From Mycobacteroides franklinii (GTDB lineage: Bacteria; Actinomycetota; Actinomycetes; Mycobacteriales; Mycobacteriaceae): a stretch of DNA of 64,000 bases. How positions within the stretch are numbered: position 1 is the first letter of the stretch; the number at the start of each line of letters is the position of its first letter. The notes under the pieces were generated by a model. That model did no database searches. It saw only the letters and a program-made list of their open reading frames with translations, and had not been told where the DNA came from. The position numbers and the translations under genes were made by a program. Below are positions 8,383 through 17,935 of the stretch, in pieces. The DNA is taken from assembly GCF_002013895.1 (NCBI RefSeq), contig NZ_MAFQ01000001.1, forward strand, positions 124,001 to 188,000, given 5' to 3'.

Positions 8383-8997
8383 CTACTTTTGGGTGACGGT
8401 TTCCTTGAAGGTTCCGTCGCCCTGATTCAGCCAGGTGATGGTGCCCTTCTGGAATTCACCGATCCAGCCGCCCTTGGCGACATCGGGTCCGCCGGCCGTT
8501 TCCACCTCGTCGGCGGTGGGGAAGCCGAGTGTTCCTCCGGCGCCGCCGTGGGTCGTGTACACCTTCAGGATTTCGCCCTGAACCAGGTGCGCACCGGTGG
8601 CGGGTGAGCTGAAGATGGTGCCGTTGGTGAAGGCCTGCACCGTGCCGTCACCCACCTTTTCCGGTTGCCCGGTCGGCAGGCCAAGCTTCGCCTCGCCCCC
8701 GGCCTTGGTGTAGGCCTCGGCGATGGGCGGCTCCAGCGTCACGTCGCCGACGCCGGGCACGTTGACCGTTGACGGTGCCCCCGCCATGACGGAGGACACT
8801 GCGCTACTTGCCGACGAGGCCGCGCTCGACGCGGCGCTACCACCCGCGCTGATGGCCGATGATGCCGCGCTCGTCGCGCTCGACATCGACTCCTTTGCGG
8901 CGTCCTTGTCCTGCTGTGAACAGGCGACAGCTACCGCTGCGGAGATCGCAACGATGGAAACCGCGCCTGCTGCTCGTTTCATCAGATTGGTATCCAT
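8383..8997 (-). CDS. Secreted LGFP-repeat protein, probable lipoprotein
   Basis: About 204 aa from ATG 8997 (ATG 8982 is also possible). The order is: hydrophobic signal ending AVAVAC (lipobox-like, though position -3 is Ala), a low-complexity Ser/Ala stretch (about residues 30-70), then LGFP repeats seen as GEAKLGLPTG and GGTLGFPT. LGFP repeats occur in actinobacterial cell-wall proteins and are thought to bind the envelope, as in mycolyltransferase Cop1. There is no catalytic domain, so it is likely structural. AT-rich DNA upstream (9000-9060) may be its promoter. Confidence 0.72.
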   Translation of the reverse strand: MDTNLMKRAAGAVSIVAISAAVAVACSQQDKDAAKESMSSATSAASSAISAGGSAASSAASSASSAVSSVMAGAPSTVNVPGVGDVTLEPPIAEAYTKAGGEAKLGLPTGQPEKVGDGTVQAFTNGTIFSSPATGAHLVQGEILKVYTTHGGAGGTLGFPTADEVETAGGPDVAKGGWIGEFQKGTITWLNQGDGTFKETVTQK

Positions 8998-9100
8998 TAA
9001 CCGAACGTAACAATGTAAACGCGGCAATTAGGTGAGTTTTTCGATGTTCACCTTTTGTCGGGAGAACGTCCATTGATTCGCCCGGCAATGAAAAGAACCG

Positions 9101-9577
9101 TTAGGAAGCCGGAGTCAGCTCGCAGACGTAGTCGCCGACATCGATATGCACGTTGGCAGCTTCCGGAACCGTCGGCGTGGGCACGACGTTGAGCGTGAAC
9201 TGCTCACGACCGAATTCATCGCTGGTTCCGGGCCACTGTTCCTGCAGGATGTCGCTGATCAGGCCGGCGACTGCGGGCTCGGTAATGCGGTAAGTCTCGG
9301 CCTGGCAGAACTTCGAGTACACCTCGGTGACGCGGATGCGGGCCTTCTCGATGGGCAGTGTGCCCAGGTCCTCGCCGGTTTCCGGGTCGCGTACGGCGGT
9401 CCCGGTGGCGCCGATGACCGAGAAGATCATCCCGACCTCGACGCCGGCCTCATCACCCTTGTTCACCAGCACCGAGTAGCGGTCGACGATATCGGCCACC
9501 TTCCCGATGATCGGGTCTACCGGCTCAAGCTCCTGCTCACCAGCCGATTGCTCCGCTGGCTTCGTCTCTTCAGGCAT
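9101..9577 (-). CDS. Conserved hypothetical soluble protein
   Basis: 158 aa, acidic, no signal or membrane segment. After a disordered N terminus (residues 1-22) a beta-rich core begins at GKVADIVDRYSVLVNKG. It contains the VxVGMxFxV and DPETGEDLG elements seen in OB-like/FlgT-C-type domains; this is only a resemblance. Its start overlaps the end of the upstream membrane-protein gene by 8 bp, so the two are translationally coupled and may interact. No specific function recognised. Confidence 0.6.
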   Translation of the reverse strand: MPEETKPAEQSAGEQELEPVDPIIGKVADIVDRYSVLVNKGDEAGVEVGMIFSVIGATGTAVRDPETGEDLGTLPIEKARIRVTEVYSKFCQAETYRITEPAVAGLISDILQEQWPGTSDEFGREQFTLNVVPTPTVPEAANVHIDVGDYVCELTPAS

Positions 9578-10160
9578 TGCCCACGCCGACGGTGTAGTTG
9601 TTGGGGCGCGACGCGGTCTCGATCTTTTGCCGTTCGGGCTGCCCGGCAGTCTCGGCCGTCGAAAAATCGGTCTTGGCCTTGGCCACCGCGGTGCTCGAGA
9701 CGTTCTCCGATTCGCGCAGGGCCTGGAAGGCGTGGCGCAAAGTCAGGCGGCTGATCGTCAGCGCCAGGTTCAGGGCGCTGGAGGCGGACTGCTTGTTGCC
9801 TTCGTTGAGATCGTTGGAGGCGGTCGCAAGGTGCTTGTCCACGTCCATCATGCCCTGCAATGTCACCATCGTCGCGTACGCCGACTGCCCGACATTGCGG
9901 TCAAGCTTGTTGCTCTGCTGAATGCGGTGATACAGGTCGGCAATCAAGATTCCGGAGACCAGCGCCAGGAGCGGCGTGACGATGCCCTGGACGAATCGGG
10001 TGAGTTCGGGGTCGGTCGCCGTGAAGCCGACAACCGCCGCGACGATGGTTGCGACAACTGCCGCGCCGACGATCGTCCAATGAACCAGTGTGGGCTTCGG
10101 AGGAAGCTGATCTGAATTTGCCAACGTCGTTACCGTCCGTTCGGTAGTGGACACATTCAC
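9570..10160 (-). CDS. Hypothetical two-helix membrane protein
   Basis: 196 aa, GTG start. A short cytoplasmic N terminus leads to two membrane helices (about residues 28-48 and 60-78), then an alpha-helical, charged C-terminal domain of about 115 residues with likely coiled-coil character (IQQSNKLDRN onward). No known family is recognised. The 8-bp overlap with the downstream 158-aa gene marks a two-gene operon. The 209 bp upstream (10161-10369) have no gene and presumably hold its promoter. Confidence 0.6.
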   Translation of the reverse strand: MNVSTTERTVTTLANSDQLPPKPTLVHWTIVGAAVVATIVAAVVGFTATDPELTRFVQGIVTPLLALVSGILIADLYHRIQQSNKLDRNVGQSAYATMVTLQGMMDVDKHLATASNDLNEGNKQSASSALNLALTISRLTLRHAFQALRESENVSSTAVAKAKTDFSTAETAGQPERQKIETASRPNNYTVGVGNA

Positions 10161-10369
10161 TGCGTCCGTGACCCCATGAGCACTGACCGCAGCATGTTAA
10201 CACCGCGCCGGGGTTCGTCCAAGGTCAGGTTACGCGCGGCACTCTATGTTTGCTGGATGTGGAGAATATGCCGGTTTGCCCGAATTGAATTGAATGGCAA
10301 TGGATTTCTCGAGATTGCCGGTTATCGCGCCCGGTCTAGGGTGTTCGCGACTGCGCGCTGAGCAGCGGC

Positions 10370-10816
10370 TTATCCGCATTGCTGCTCGGCGGCGGCATTT
10401 GTCGCCACGATCACCGCGGCCTGCCGGTCGGCCGTCAGGTCATGCCAGGACTTGTGGAAGGTACCCGGGCCGACGTTTCCGGTGCTCTGAATGGATTGCA
10501 GGTAGCCCTCCACGAGCTGGACGGGGCCGTCCTGCTTGCCGATCATCCAGTCGGCCGCCGCACGGCACGCCTGGTAGTACTCCTCCTCCAAGGAGCTGGG
10601 TGCGGCGTTCACGGACGTCGTGACGCCCGCCGGGGACACCCCCGAGCCGGCAGCCGGCGGCTGGGCGGCAGGAGCCCCGACCGAGGTGCTGGTGGTGGAG
10701 GTGATGGAGGGGCTCGGAGCCGCCTTGTCGTCGGATTTCGACGTGCACGCCGCCCCGATCAAGGGGACGCAGAAGGCCATCAGGGTCGCGGCGATGCGAG
10801 TTGGAGCAGTCACCAC
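10370..10816 (-). CDS. lpqV: Lipoprotein LpqV
   Basis: 148 aa. Signal peptide ending in lipobox IGAAC (Cys near residue 24), a Ser/Thr/Pro/Ala linker, then a domain with VSPAGVTTSV, EEEYYQACRAAADWM and RQAAVIVATNAAA. These match the mycobacterial LpqV family as I remember it, and the position next to the cysteine dioxygenase and rhodanese genes agrees with the M. tuberculosis order. Exported and lipid-anchored; function unknown. Tandem GTG codons begin the frame (GTG 10816 or 10813), with GGAG just upstream. Confidence 0.78.
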   Translation of the reverse strand: MVTAPTRIAATLMAFCVPLIGAACTSKSDDKAAPSPSITSTTSTSVGAPAAQPPAAGSGVSPAGVTTSVNAAPSSLEEEYYQACRAAADWMIGKQDGPVQLVEGYLQSIQSTGNVGPGTFHKSWHDLTADRQAAVIVATNAAAEQQCG

Positions 10817-10900
10817 TCCAAACTAGCAAGTGCCTACCAGCGACAACATTTACTCACTCAGAGCTTTTGCTCCGAGGGCAAAACCGCAGGAAAACGCCGG

Positions 10901-10906
10901 TACGAT
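10901..10906 (+). promoter_or_regulatory. -10 box of the cysteine dioxygenase operon
   Basis: TACGAT fits the mycobacterial TANNNT -10 consensus. It lies 7 nt before the GTG of the polycysteine leader, which puts transcription start at or next to that GTG, so the leader would be leaderless. Confidence 0.65.
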
Positions 10907-10913
10907 ATGAGCT

Positions 10914-10955
10914 GTGATGGGACGCAGGGGTTTTCAGGGGTGTTGTTGCGGCTAG
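10914..10955 (+). CDS. Polycysteine leader peptide (13 codons)
   Basis: The frame GTG-ATG-GGA... reads M-M-G-R-R-G-F-Q-G-C-C-C-G-stop, with three consecutive Cys codons (10941-10949) just before the stop. ATG 10917 is an alternative start. Leaderless short ORFs with Cys runs ahead of sulfur-metabolism operons are an established mycobacterial attenuation device: ribosomes pause at the Cys codons when cysteinyl-tRNA is scarce. Here the leader precedes cysteine dioxygenase and rhodanese by 38 bp, and its 5' half forms one arm of a strong hairpin. The peptide is probably not the functional product; the act of translation is. Confidence 0.8.
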   Translation: MMGRRGFQGCCCG

Positions 10956-10977
10956 CCGTGACCACCCCTGCCCCTGC
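10924..10977 (+). promoter_or_regulatory. Attenuator hairpin overlapping the polycysteine leader
   Basis: Two adjacent stems pair perfectly. GCAGGGG (10924-10930) pairs with CCCCTGC (10971-10977), and CAGGGGTG (10935-10942) pairs with CACCCCTG (10963-10970), with a TTTT bulge on the 5' side. An inner CGGC-TA-GCCG helix sits in the loop. The 5' arm is leader coding sequence and the Cys codons begin at the end of that arm, so a paused ribosome would hold the helix open. No U tract follows, so control may be on translation or by Rho rather than intrinsic termination. Confidence 0.7.
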
Positions 10978-10993
10978 TATCGATTGAGCCTTC

Positions 10994-11566
10994 ATGACCA
11001 CTGCATCTGTTCTGGATCTGCGCCGCCCTTCTTCCGCCGGATCCCTGCCCACCCGACTGCGATTGCCGGATCTGCTCCGCATCACCGATGAGGGTGCCGA
11101 CGACGCCCTGCACGGCCGCTTCGACCATCTGCTGCCTGCCGGCGGCCTTCCCCTCGACGAGCGTTGGGCCACCCGCATTCACGCCGACGACGAGCTCGAT
11201 GTCTGGTTGATCAGCTGGGTGCCCGACAAATCCACCGAACTGCACGACCATTCCGGATCACTCGGCGCACTCACCGTGCTCAGCGGATCGTTGCACGAAT
11301 ATCGCTGGGATGGAAGAAAATTGGTGCGCCGTCGGCTGGATGCGGGCGATCAGGCGGGATTTCCGCTCGGCTGGGTGCACGACGTGATGCGCGCCCCCTT
11401 GAAATCCAGCGGAGCACCGCTTCCTGCCGAAATCGGGCCCACGCTGAGCGTGCACGCCTACTCGCCGCCGCTGACCGCGATGTCGTACTACGAAGTGACC
11501 CAGGCCAACACGTTGCGACGCAGCCGCACCATCCTGACCGATGAGCCCGAAGGCCCGGCGGCATGA
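10994..11566 (+). CDS. Cysteine dioxygenase family protein
   Basis: 190 aa cupin. Iron ligands are visible as the HDH motif (His84, His86 in TELHDHSG) and His129 in GWVHDVM, which is the bacterial type I cysteine dioxygenase arrangement. It would oxidise L-cysteine with O2 to cysteine sulfinate in the cytoplasm. The ATG has no clear Shine-Dalgarno, consistent with dependence on the upstream leader. The gene is coupled to the rhodanese by an ATGA overlap. Other small thiol dioxygenases (3-mercaptopropionate) share the fold, so the substrate is likely but not certain. Confidence 0.82.
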   Translation: MTTASVLDLRRPSSAGSLPTRLRLPDLLRITDEGADDALHGRFDHLLPAGGLPLDERWATRIHADDELDVWLISWVPDKSTELHDHSGSLGALTVLSGSLHEYRWDGRKLVRRRLDAGDQAGFPLGWVHDVMRAPLKSSGAPLPAEIGPTLSVHAYSPPLTAMSYYEVTQANTLRRSRTILTDEPEGPAA

Positions 11567-11931
11567 CGATTCACGATCTGCTCGCCACGGCCCGCGGTCG
11601 CCTGCGCCGCCTACCGGCCGATGAGGTGCCGACCGCATTGGGGCGCGGTGCATTCCTGGTTGACATCCGTCCCGCCGCGCAACGTGCCGAGGAGGGCGAG
11701 GTCGTGAACGCCCTCGTCATCGAGCGCAACGTGCTGGAATGGCGTCTGGACCCGGAAAGTGACGCCCGGATTCCGCAGGCGGGTAATCACGATGTGGAAT
11801 GGGTGATCCTGTGCCAGGAGGGCTACACCTCCAGCCTGGCCGCCGCCTCGCTGCAGGAGATCGGCCTCTACCGCGCTACCGATGTCATCGGCGGATACAA
11901 GGCCCTCAAGGACAAGGGCATCCTGATCTAG
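11563..11931 (+). CDS. Rhodanese-like sulfurtransferase
   Basis: 122 aa single rhodanese domain. The substrate-entry motif LVDIRP is near residues 32-37 and the active loop is CQEGYTS with nucleophile Cys84. Such proteins carry persulfide sulfur between donors and acceptors. The start overlaps the dioxygenase stop (ATGA), so both come from one message under the polycysteine leader. The context suggests disposal or recycling of sulfur from cysteine. Confidence 0.85.
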   Translation: MTIHDLLATARGRLRRLPADEVPTALGRGAFLVDIRPAAQRAEEGEVVNALVIERNVLEWRLDPESDARIPQAGNHDVEWVILCQEGYTSSLAAASLQEIGLYRATDVIGGYKALKDKGILI

Positions 11932-11971
11932 TCGCGTGCGATGTCATTGGGGTCCGCGGCGCGGTGGACGT

Positions 11972-12038
11972 GTGGGCCCTGCCCACCTCTATGCGACAAA
12001 GATCTGTCTGATCTGGTTCATTCGGCGGTTGTCGCGTA
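11972..12038. terminator. Hairpin cluster between convergent genes
   Basis: GTGGGC-CCT-GCCCAC (11972-11986) is followed by a larger palindrome, TATGCGACAA (11990-11999) with TTGTCGCGTA (12029-12038), enclosing AGATC (12000-12004) and GATCT (12010-12014). The rhodanese gene ends on one side and marR on the other, so this is a likely bidirectional terminator without a strong U tract. Confidence 0.5.
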
Positions 12039-12070
12039 GAGGCGGGCACCAAGCGTGTGGTCCGGGACGG

Positions 12071-12574
12071 TCAGCTCTGGCCGAAGTCACCGGCGTCGCG
12101 CCGCAGATGCGTCAGCACCGAGACCAGGGTCCGGGTCCGCGACGGCGACAGCCCGATCTGTGCGAATACCTTGGCGTTCAGATCGGCGGTCGCCACCGAA
12201 CCGAGATCGCGGCCCGCAGCAGTGATCTCGACCAGCGTGCCGCGACCGTCGGCGGGATTGGGCACGCGGCGCACCAACCCCGCCTCCTCGAGTCGATCCA
12301 CCGTGTTGGTCACAGAGGTGGGGTGAACCTGAAGGCGTGCACTGGCTTTGGCCATGGGCATGGAGCCGGCCCGGCTGAAGGACAGCAGCATCAGCAGCTC
12401 ATACCGCGAGAAGGTCAGACCATGCGGGCGCAGTACGTCCTCGACCCGCGCCAGCATGATCTGGTGTGCCCGCATCACCGACGTCACGGCGGCCATCCCG
12501 TCGGCGACCTCACCCCAGCCGTTTTCCACCCAATGGCGATGGGCGTCGTCGACGGGATCGAACGGCAGGGTCAT
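12071..12574 (-). CDS. MarR family transcriptional regulator
   Basis: 167 aa. The winged-helix core is clear: helix region LTFSRYELLMLL, recognition stretch HPTSVTNTVDRLEEAGLV (about residues 83-100) and wing RVPNPADGRGTLVEIT. MarR proteins bind as dimers and release DNA on binding a small ligand. It is the last gene of the valine-catabolism operon, 4 bp after echA8, so it may sense a pathway acyl-CoA or acid and act on the operon promoter. That link is inference. Confidence 0.85.
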   Translation of the reverse strand: MTLPFDPVDDAHRHWVENGWGEVADGMAAVTSVMRAHQIMLARVEDVLRPHGLTFSRYELLMLLSFSRAGSMPMAKASARLQVHPTSVTNTVDRLEEAGLVRRVPNPADGRGTLVEITAAGRDLGSVATADLNAKVFAQIGLSPSRTRTLVSVLTHLRRDAGDFGQS

Positions 12575-12578
12575 GCGC

Positions 12579-13352
12579 TTAGCGGTGAATGAAGTTGGCG
12601 GGACGCTTCTCGACGAACGCGGCCATGCCCTCGGACTGATCGGCGGTGCCGAATGCCGAGTGGAAAATCCTGCGCTCGAACAGCAATCCCTCGGCCAGGC
12701 TGGACTCGAAGGCCCGGTTCACGGCTTCCTTGGCCATCATCGAGGCCGACAACGACATCTCCGAGATGGTCGTGGCGACGGCCTTGGCCTCGTCGAGCAG
12801 GCTCTCGGTGGGCACCACCCGTGAGACCAGGCCACTGCGCTCGGCCTCGGCGGCGTCGATGTTCCGGCCGGTGAGGATCAGGTCCATGGCCTTCGCCTTG
12901 CCGATGGCACGGGTGAGACGCTGCGAGCCACCCATCCCGGGCAGCACGCCCAGCTTGATCTCGGGCTGTCCGAACTTGGCGTTCTCGGCGGCGATGATCA
13001 GATCGCACATCATGGCCAGCTCGCAGCCCCCACCGAGGGCGTAGCCGCTCACCGCGGCGATCGTCGGCGTGCGCACCGCGCCCAACTTGGCCCAGGCGGC
13101 GAAGAAGTCGGAGCCGAACATATCGCTGAACGACTGCTCGCTCATCTCCTTGATATCCGCACCCGCCGCGAACGCCTTCTCACTGCCGGTGATGATGATC
13201 GCGCCGATGCCGTGATCCGCGTCGAATTCGGCTGCGGCGGCGGTCACCTCGTTCATCACCTGCGAGTTCAGCGCGTTGAGCGCCTTGGGCCGGTTCAATG
13301 TGATGACCGCGACGCGATCGATGCGTTCGGTGAGGATGGTTTCGAAAGTCAT
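12579..13352 (-). CDS. echA8: Enoyl-CoA hydratase EchA8 type
   Basis: 257 aa crotonase. The oxyanion-hole motifs GADIKEM (residues 64-70) and [12 protein letters not shown] (103-114) and the catalytic glutamate pair (Glu111, Glu131) are intact, so it is a real hydratase adding water to 2-enoyl-CoA. AAGGAG precedes the ATG. The 4-bp ATGA overlap with mmsB places it in the valine operon, where it would hydrate methacrylyl-CoA to 3-hydroxyisobutyryl-CoA. General beta-oxidation activity is also likely, as for the M. tuberculosis orthologue. Confidence 0.9.
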   Translation of the reverse strand: MTFETILTERIDRVAVITLNRPKALNALNSQVMNEVTAAAAEFDADHGIGAIIITGSEKAFAAGADIKEMSEQSFSDMFGSDFFAAWAKLGAVRTPTIAAVSGYALGGGCELAMMCDLIIAAENAKFGQPEIKLGVLPGMGGSQRLTRAIGKAKAMDLILTGRNIDAAEAERSGLVSRVVPTESLLDEAKAVATTISEMSLSASMMAKEAVNRAFESSLAEGLLFERRIFHSAFGTADQSEGMAAFVEKRPANFIHR

Positions 13353-14230
13353 GACGCTCCTTGGATTCGCGAGAAGATCGCCGAGAAGTCTAGGCCGGAG
13401 CCTCCGGTGGAATTGAAGTCGTCGTAGATGTGCGCGGCGGCCAATCCCAACTGCGCATCAACTCCGTTGGCGCGTACCGCATTGGCGGCCAGACCCAGGT
13501 CTTTGGCCATCAAGGCGACGGCGAAGCCCGGGGTGTAGTCGCGATTGGCGGGGCTGGTGGGTACAGGCCCTGGCACCGGACAGTTCGACGTGAGCGCCCA
13601 ACATTGGCCTGAGGCGTTGGCCGCGACATCGAACAGCGCCTGATGAGAGAGCCCGAGCTTCTCGCCGAGCACGAATGCCTCGCTGATCGCGATCATCGAT
13701 ACGCCGAGGATCATGTTGTTGCAGATCTTCGCGGCCTGGCCGACACCGGGGCCGCCGCAGTGCACCACGCGCTTGCCCATGACCTCCAGAATCGGTTCGG
13801 CGGCCGCGAATACGGCGTCCTCGGCACCAACCATGAAGGTCAGGGTCGCCGCGGTGGCGCCAGGTACGCCACCGGATACCGGCGCGTCGGCGAAGCGGTG
13901 GCCCGCCGCGGTGGCCGCCTCATGTGCGGCGCGGGCATCGGCCACGTCCACGGTGGAGGAGTCGATGAACAGGGTGCCGGGACGCGCCGCGGGCAGCAGA
14001 TTCTCATACGCCGTGAGCACATGCGCGCCCTTGGGCAGCATGGTGATCACCACGTCAGCGGTGGCTGCGGCTGCCGCCCCCGACTCGGCCAACGGCACAC
14101 CGGCCTCGGTGGCGGCATCGCGCGCCTGCTCGGACAGGTCGAAGGCAGCCACGGTGTGCCCGGCCTTGGCGAGGTTGACCGCCATCGGTAATCCCATGTG
14201 GCCCAAGCCGATAAATGCGATTGTGCTCAC
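13349..14230 (-). CDS. mmsB: 3-hydroxyisobutyrate dehydrogenase
   Basis: 293 aa from GTG 14230, which overlaps the upstream stop (GTGA) and has GGAG nine bases before it. N-terminal NAD-binding FIGLGHMG, substrate motif [11 protein letters not shown] (about 115-125) and catalytic Lys168 in AAKICNN are all present. It oxidises 3-hydroxyisobutyrate to methylmalonate semialdehyde with NAD+, the fourth step of the pathway encoded here. Confidence 0.92.
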   Translation of the reverse strand: MSTIAFIGLGHMGLPMAVNLAKAGHTVAAFDLSEQARDAATEAGVPLAESGAAAAATADVVITMLPKGAHVLTAYENLLPAARPGTLFIDSSTVDVADARAAHEAATAAGHRFADAPVSGGVPGATAATLTFMVGAEDAVFAAAEPILEVMGKRVVHCGGPGVGQAAKICNNMILGVSMIAISEAFVLGEKLGLSHQALFDVAANASGQCWALTSNCPVPGPVPTSPANRDYTPGFAVALMAKDLGLAANAVRANGVDAQLGLAAAHIYDDFNSTGGSGLDFSAIFSRIQGAS

Positions 14231-15261
14231 GCCGACCACTCCAGATCATCGCTGACCGGCTGGAAGAAGGCCTCGACATCGGCCTGGGTCACCGCGGCGA
14301 GCGTCTTCGGATCCCACTGCGGGTTGCGGTCCTTGTCGACCAGCTGAGCCCTGATGCCCTCAACAAGATCATGCGACCGCACCGATTGGCTGGACACCCG
14401 ATATTCCTGGGTGAGAACTGCTTCCAACGACGGCAACTCGCGTGCCCGTCGCACCGCTGCCAGCGTCACCGACAGGGCGATGGGGGAGCGGGTCAGGATT
14501 TGGTCGGCTGCCGCACGTGCTCGCTCATCCCCGTGGGACTGCAGCGCCGCCACGATATCGGCGACGGATTCGCCCGCATAGCATTCATCGATCCAACTAC
14601 GCTGAGCCAGAAGGTCGCTCGACGGTGCACTGGCGCCGTGCACCGCAAGCGCGGTGGCGATATCGCTGTCGATGATGGCCTTGGTGAACTTGTCGAGCCG
14701 GTCATGCGGCACGTAGTGGTCGGCGAATCCCAGCGCGATGGCGTCGGCACCGGAGAACGGAGCGCCGGTGAGTCCGGCGTGCACGCCGAGCTGGCCGGGC
14801 GCGCGTGAGAGCAGGTAGGTACCGCCGACGTCGGGGATGAATCCGATACCCACCTCGGGCATGCCGACCTTGGAGGTCTCGGTGACGATCCGGATGTTCG
14901 CGTGCCCGGCGACTCCGACACCGCCGCCCATCACGATGCCATCCATCAGTGCCACATATGGTTTCGTGAACCGGCCCACCTGGGCGTTGAGCTGATACTC
15001 CTCGCGGAAGAACCGGCGGGCGACCACGCCGTCGATCTTGGCGCTGTTATGGATCTCGACCACGTCGCCGCCGGCGCACAGACCACGCTCGCCCGCACCC
15101 GACAACACCACGGCCCGGATGTCATCATCGGCCTCCCACTCGGACAGCACCGAGGACATGGCGGTCACCATGTCGTTGGTGAGCGAGTTGATGGCCTTGG
15201 GGCGGTTCAGCGTCAGCAGGCCGACGCCCTTCTCGACCCGTGTCTCGATCTGATCCGTCAC
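14227..15261 (-). CDS. 3-hydroxyisobutyryl-CoA hydrolase (EchA9-like)
   Basis: 344 aa, the longer crotonase form typical of HIBCH rather than of hydratases (about 260 aa). Conserved stretches are GLCAGGDV (about 60-67), [13 protein letters not shown] and [13 protein letters not shown]. It releases CoA from 3-hydroxyisobutyryl-CoA to give the free acid used by MmsB. It overlaps both neighbours by 4 bp. In M. tuberculosis the corresponding gene is called echA9. Confidence 0.88.
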   Translation of the reverse strand: MTDQIETRVEKGVGLLTLNRPKAINSLTNDMVTAMSSVLSEWEADDDIRAVVLSGAGERGLCAGGDVVEIHNSAKIDGVVARRFFREEYQLNAQVGRFTKPYVALMDGIVMGGGVGVAGHANIRIVTETSKVGMPEVGIGFIPDVGGTYLLSRAPGQLGVHAGLTGAPFSGADAIALGFADHYVPHDRLDKFTKAIIDSDIATALAVHGASAPSSDLLAQRSWIDECYAGESVADIVAALQSHGDERARAAADQILTRSPIALSVTLAAVRRARELPSLEAVLTQEYRVSSQSVRSHDLVEGIRAQLVDKDRNPQWDPKTLAAVTQADVEAFFQPVSDDLEWSA

Positions 15262-16406
15262 GCCGGGAGCCCCTGTTCTATCAGCTTGCGGGACACGATG
15301 ACTCGCATGATCTCGTTGGTTCCTTCCAGGATTTGGTGCACCCGTAGGTCTCGTACGATCTTCTCGATGCCGTACTCGGCCAGGTAGCCGTAGCCGCCAT
15401 GCAGCTGCAACGCCTCGTTGGCCACGGTGAAACCTACGTCAGTGGCGATGCGTTTGGCCATGGCACACAACTCGGCGGCGCGCGGATCACCCTCGGTGAC
15501 CGCGGAGGCCGCACGCCAGACCATGGTGCGGGCGGCCTCCAGCTCGGTGGCCATATCCGCGAGCCGGAATTGCAGCGCCTGGAACTTGATCAGCTCCTCA
15601 CCGAAGGCCTTGCGGGTGCGCAGGTACTCGATGACCTTTTCCAACGCAGAGCGCGCCCCGCCCAGCGAGCATGACGCGATGTTGAGCCGGCCACCGTTGA
15701 GGCCGCGCATCGCGATGGTGAACCCGATGCCTTCCTCACCGATGCGGTTGGCCACCGGAACCCGGACGTCGTCGAAGATGACCTGCGCGGTGGGCTGGGC
15801 ATGCCAGCCCATCTTGCGTTCGGGCGGGCCGAAGGATAGGCCGGGGGTGTCCTTGGGAACCACGATGGTAGAGATGCCCCGTGGCCCGGGGCCCCCCGTG
15901 CGTGCCATCACGACGTACAGGTCCGCGGCTCCGGCGCCGGAGATGAACTGTTTGACACCGTTGAGCACGTATTCGTCACCATCACGAGCCGCGTTGGTGC
16001 GCAACGCCGCGGCGTCACTGCCGCATTCAGGCTCGGTGAGGCAGTAGGCGCCGATGGTCTCCATGGTGCACATCGAGGGCAGCCAGCGTTGACGCTGTTC
16101 CTCGTCGCCGAATTCGTCGATCATCCAGGCCGCCATGTTGTGGATGGAGATGAACGCCGAGACGGCGGAGCATCCGGTGGCCATGGCCTCGAAGATCAAC
16201 GAGGCGTCCAGACGGGTGAGTCCGGAACCGCCGACATCGGGGTTGATGTAGATGCCGCCCATGCCCAGGGCCGCGGCCTTGGGAAACACTTCGACCGGGA
16301 AGTACTTGTCGCGGTCCCAGTCCAGGGCATGGGGCGCGATGTGGATATCGGCGAACTCTCTTGCCGTATTCCAGATTTCGCGCTGTTCGTCGGTGAGATT
16401 GAACAT
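15258..16406 (-). CDS. Isobutyryl-CoA dehydrogenase (FadE9-like acyl-CoA dehydrogenase)
   Basis: 382 aa. The acyl-CoA dehydrogenase signature [15 protein letters not shown] is near residue 130, the catalytic glutamate is Glu361 in QILEGTNEI, and the FAD-binding C-terminal helices are present. Between mmsA and the HIBCH gene, its expected reaction is isobutyryl-CoA to methacrylyl-CoA, passing electrons to ETF. Substrate choice is inferred from the operon; the family is certain. Confidence 0.9.
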   Translation of the reverse strand: MFNLTDEQREIWNTAREFADIHIAPHALDWDRDKYFPVEVFPKAAALGMGGIYINPDVGGSGLTRLDASLIFEAMATGCSAVSAFISIHNMAAWMIDEFGDEEQRQRWLPSMCTMETIGAYCLTEPECGSDAAALRTNAARDGDEYVLNGVKQFISGAGAADLYVVMARTGGPGPRGISTIVVPKDTPGLSFGPPERKMGWHAQPTAQVIFDDVRVPVANRIGEEGIGFTIAMRGLNGGRLNIASCSLGGARSALEKVIEYLRTRKAFGEELIKFQALQFRLADMATELEAARTMVWRAASAVTEGDPRAAELCAMAKRIATDVGFTVANEALQLHGGYGYLAEYGIEKIVRDLRVHQILEGTNEIMRVIVSRKLIEQGLPA

Positions 16407-16417
16407 GGATTGTGCGC

Positions 16418-17935
16418 TCAGTCCATGGTCGGAATGACGAAGGAGGCGCCTTCCTTGGTGCCCGAGGGCCAGCGTTGGGTCACCGTCTTGGTCTTGGTGT
16501 AGAACCGGATGGAGTCGGGTCCGTGCTGGTTGAGGTCGCCGAATCCGGATCGCTTCCAGCCGCCAAAGGTGTGGTACGCCACCGGAACTGGGATCGGTAC
16601 GTTCACGCCGACCATTCCGGTATTGACCTTGGCGCAGAAGTCGCGCGCGGTGTCGCCGTCACGAGTGAAGATGGCGACACCGTTTCCGAACTCGTGCTCG
16701 GACGGTAGCCGCACCGCCTCGTCGTAGTCCTTGGCCCGCACCACCGACACCACCGGCCCGAAGATCTCTTCCTGGTAGATGCGCATCTCGGGCGTCACGT
16801 GGTCGAAAAGCGATGCGCCGATGAAGAATCCATCCTCGTGGCCGTCGACCGTGAGATCGCGCCCGTCCAGAACCAGTTCGGCGCCCTCGGCGATACCGAT
16901 GTCGATGTAGTCACGCACCCGCTTGAGGGCGTCGGCCCCCACCAGCGGGCCGAAATCGGAACCGGCGTCCAGCGATGGCCCGACCACCAGCTCGCGGGCG
17001 CGTTTGGCCAGTCCGTCGACGAGCCGTTCCGCGGTGGCATCGCCGACGGGCACCGCAACGGAGATGGCCATACAGCGCTCACCGGCCGAGCCGTATCCCG
17101 CACCGATCAGCGCATCGATGGCCTGGTCGATGTCGGCGTCCGGCATGATGATCATGTGGTTCTTGGCGCCGCCAAAGCACTGGGCGCGTTTACCGTTGGC
17201 GGTGGCGGTCTCGTAGATGTATTGCGCGATCGGGGTGGAGCCGACGAATCCGACCGCGGCGATGCGCGGATCGTTCAGCAGCGCGTCTACGGCGGTCTTG
17301 TCCCCGTTGACAACGTTGAAGACGCCGGGCGGCAGACCTGCTTCGAGGAACAGCTCGGCGAGGCGTAGCGGCACCGACGGGTCGCGCTCGGATGGCTTGA
17401 GGACGAAGGCATTTCCACATGCCAGTGCGGGGCCCGCTTTCCAGAGCGGGATCATGGCCGGGAAGTTGAACGGGGTGATGCCCGCGACCACGCCGAGGGG
17501 CTGACGGATGGAGTACACGTCGATGCCCGTGCCGGCACCACTGGTGTACTCGCCCTTGATGAGATGGGGGATGCCGGTGGCGAATTCGCAGACCTCGAGT
17601 CCGCGTTCGATATCGCCCTTGGCATCGGCGATGGTCTTGCCGTGTTCCTGGGACAGCATCGCGGCCAGGTCGTCGATCTCGGCGCGAACCAGGTCGACGA
17701 ACCTGGCGAGCACACGGGCGCGTTGCTGAGGGTTGCGGGCGGCCCAGCCGGGCTGAGCCTGCGCGGCGTTCGCGATGACCGCCTCGACTTCGGAAACGTC
17801 TGCCAACGGTACCTGCCGCACCGGCTTACCCAGTGTTGGGTCGAACACGTCGGCGAAGCGGCCGGAGGTGCCGGGAACGCGCTTACCGGCGACGAAATGC
17901 GTCAGTTTGGGCAGCGAATCAGGTAACGAACTCAT
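16418..17935 (-). CDS. mmsA: CoA-acylating methylmalonate-semialdehyde dehydrogenase
   Basis: 505 aa from ATG 17935, preceded by AAGGGG; an in-frame extension to 18004 lacks a good site. NAD-binding ALDH fold with PFNFP (155-159) and the catalytic Cys288 in GERCMAI. It lacks the general-base Glu context of hydrolytic ALDHs and has CFGGAKNH instead, the mark of the CoA-dependent MmsA group. It converts methylmalonate semialdehyde to propionyl-CoA plus CO2, the last step of valine breakdown, and is the first gene of the six-gene operon. Confidence 0.93.
   Translation of the reverse strand: MSSLPDSLPKLTHFVAGKRVPGTSGRFADVFDPTLGKPVRQVPLADVSEVEAVIANAAQAQPGWAARNPQQRARVLARFVDLVRAEIDDLAAMLSQEHGKTIADAKGDIERGLEVCEFATGIPHLIKGEYTSGAGTGIDVYSIRQPLGVVAGITPFNFPAMIPLWKAGPALACGNAFVLKPSERDPSVPLRLAELFLEAGLPPGVFNVVNGDKTAVDALLNDPRIAAVGFVGSTPIAQYIYETATANGKRAQCFGGAKNHMIIMPDADIDQAIDALIGAGYGSAGERCMAISVAVPVGDATAERLVDGLAKRARELVVGPSLDAGSDFGPLVGADALKRVRDYIDIGIAEGAELVLDGRDLTVDGHEDGFFIGASLFDHVTPEMRIYQEEIFGPVVSVVRAKDYDEAVRLPSEHEFGNGVAIFTRDGDTARDFCAKVNTGMVGVNVPIPVPVAYHTFGGWKRSGFGDLNQHGPDSIRFYTKTKTVTQRWPSGTKEGASFVIPTMD

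Noticed and set aside
10907..10987. Alternative leader frame starting ATG-AGC-TGT
   Set aside because: It begins directly after the -10 box, where no transcript would include its start, and has only one Cys codon.
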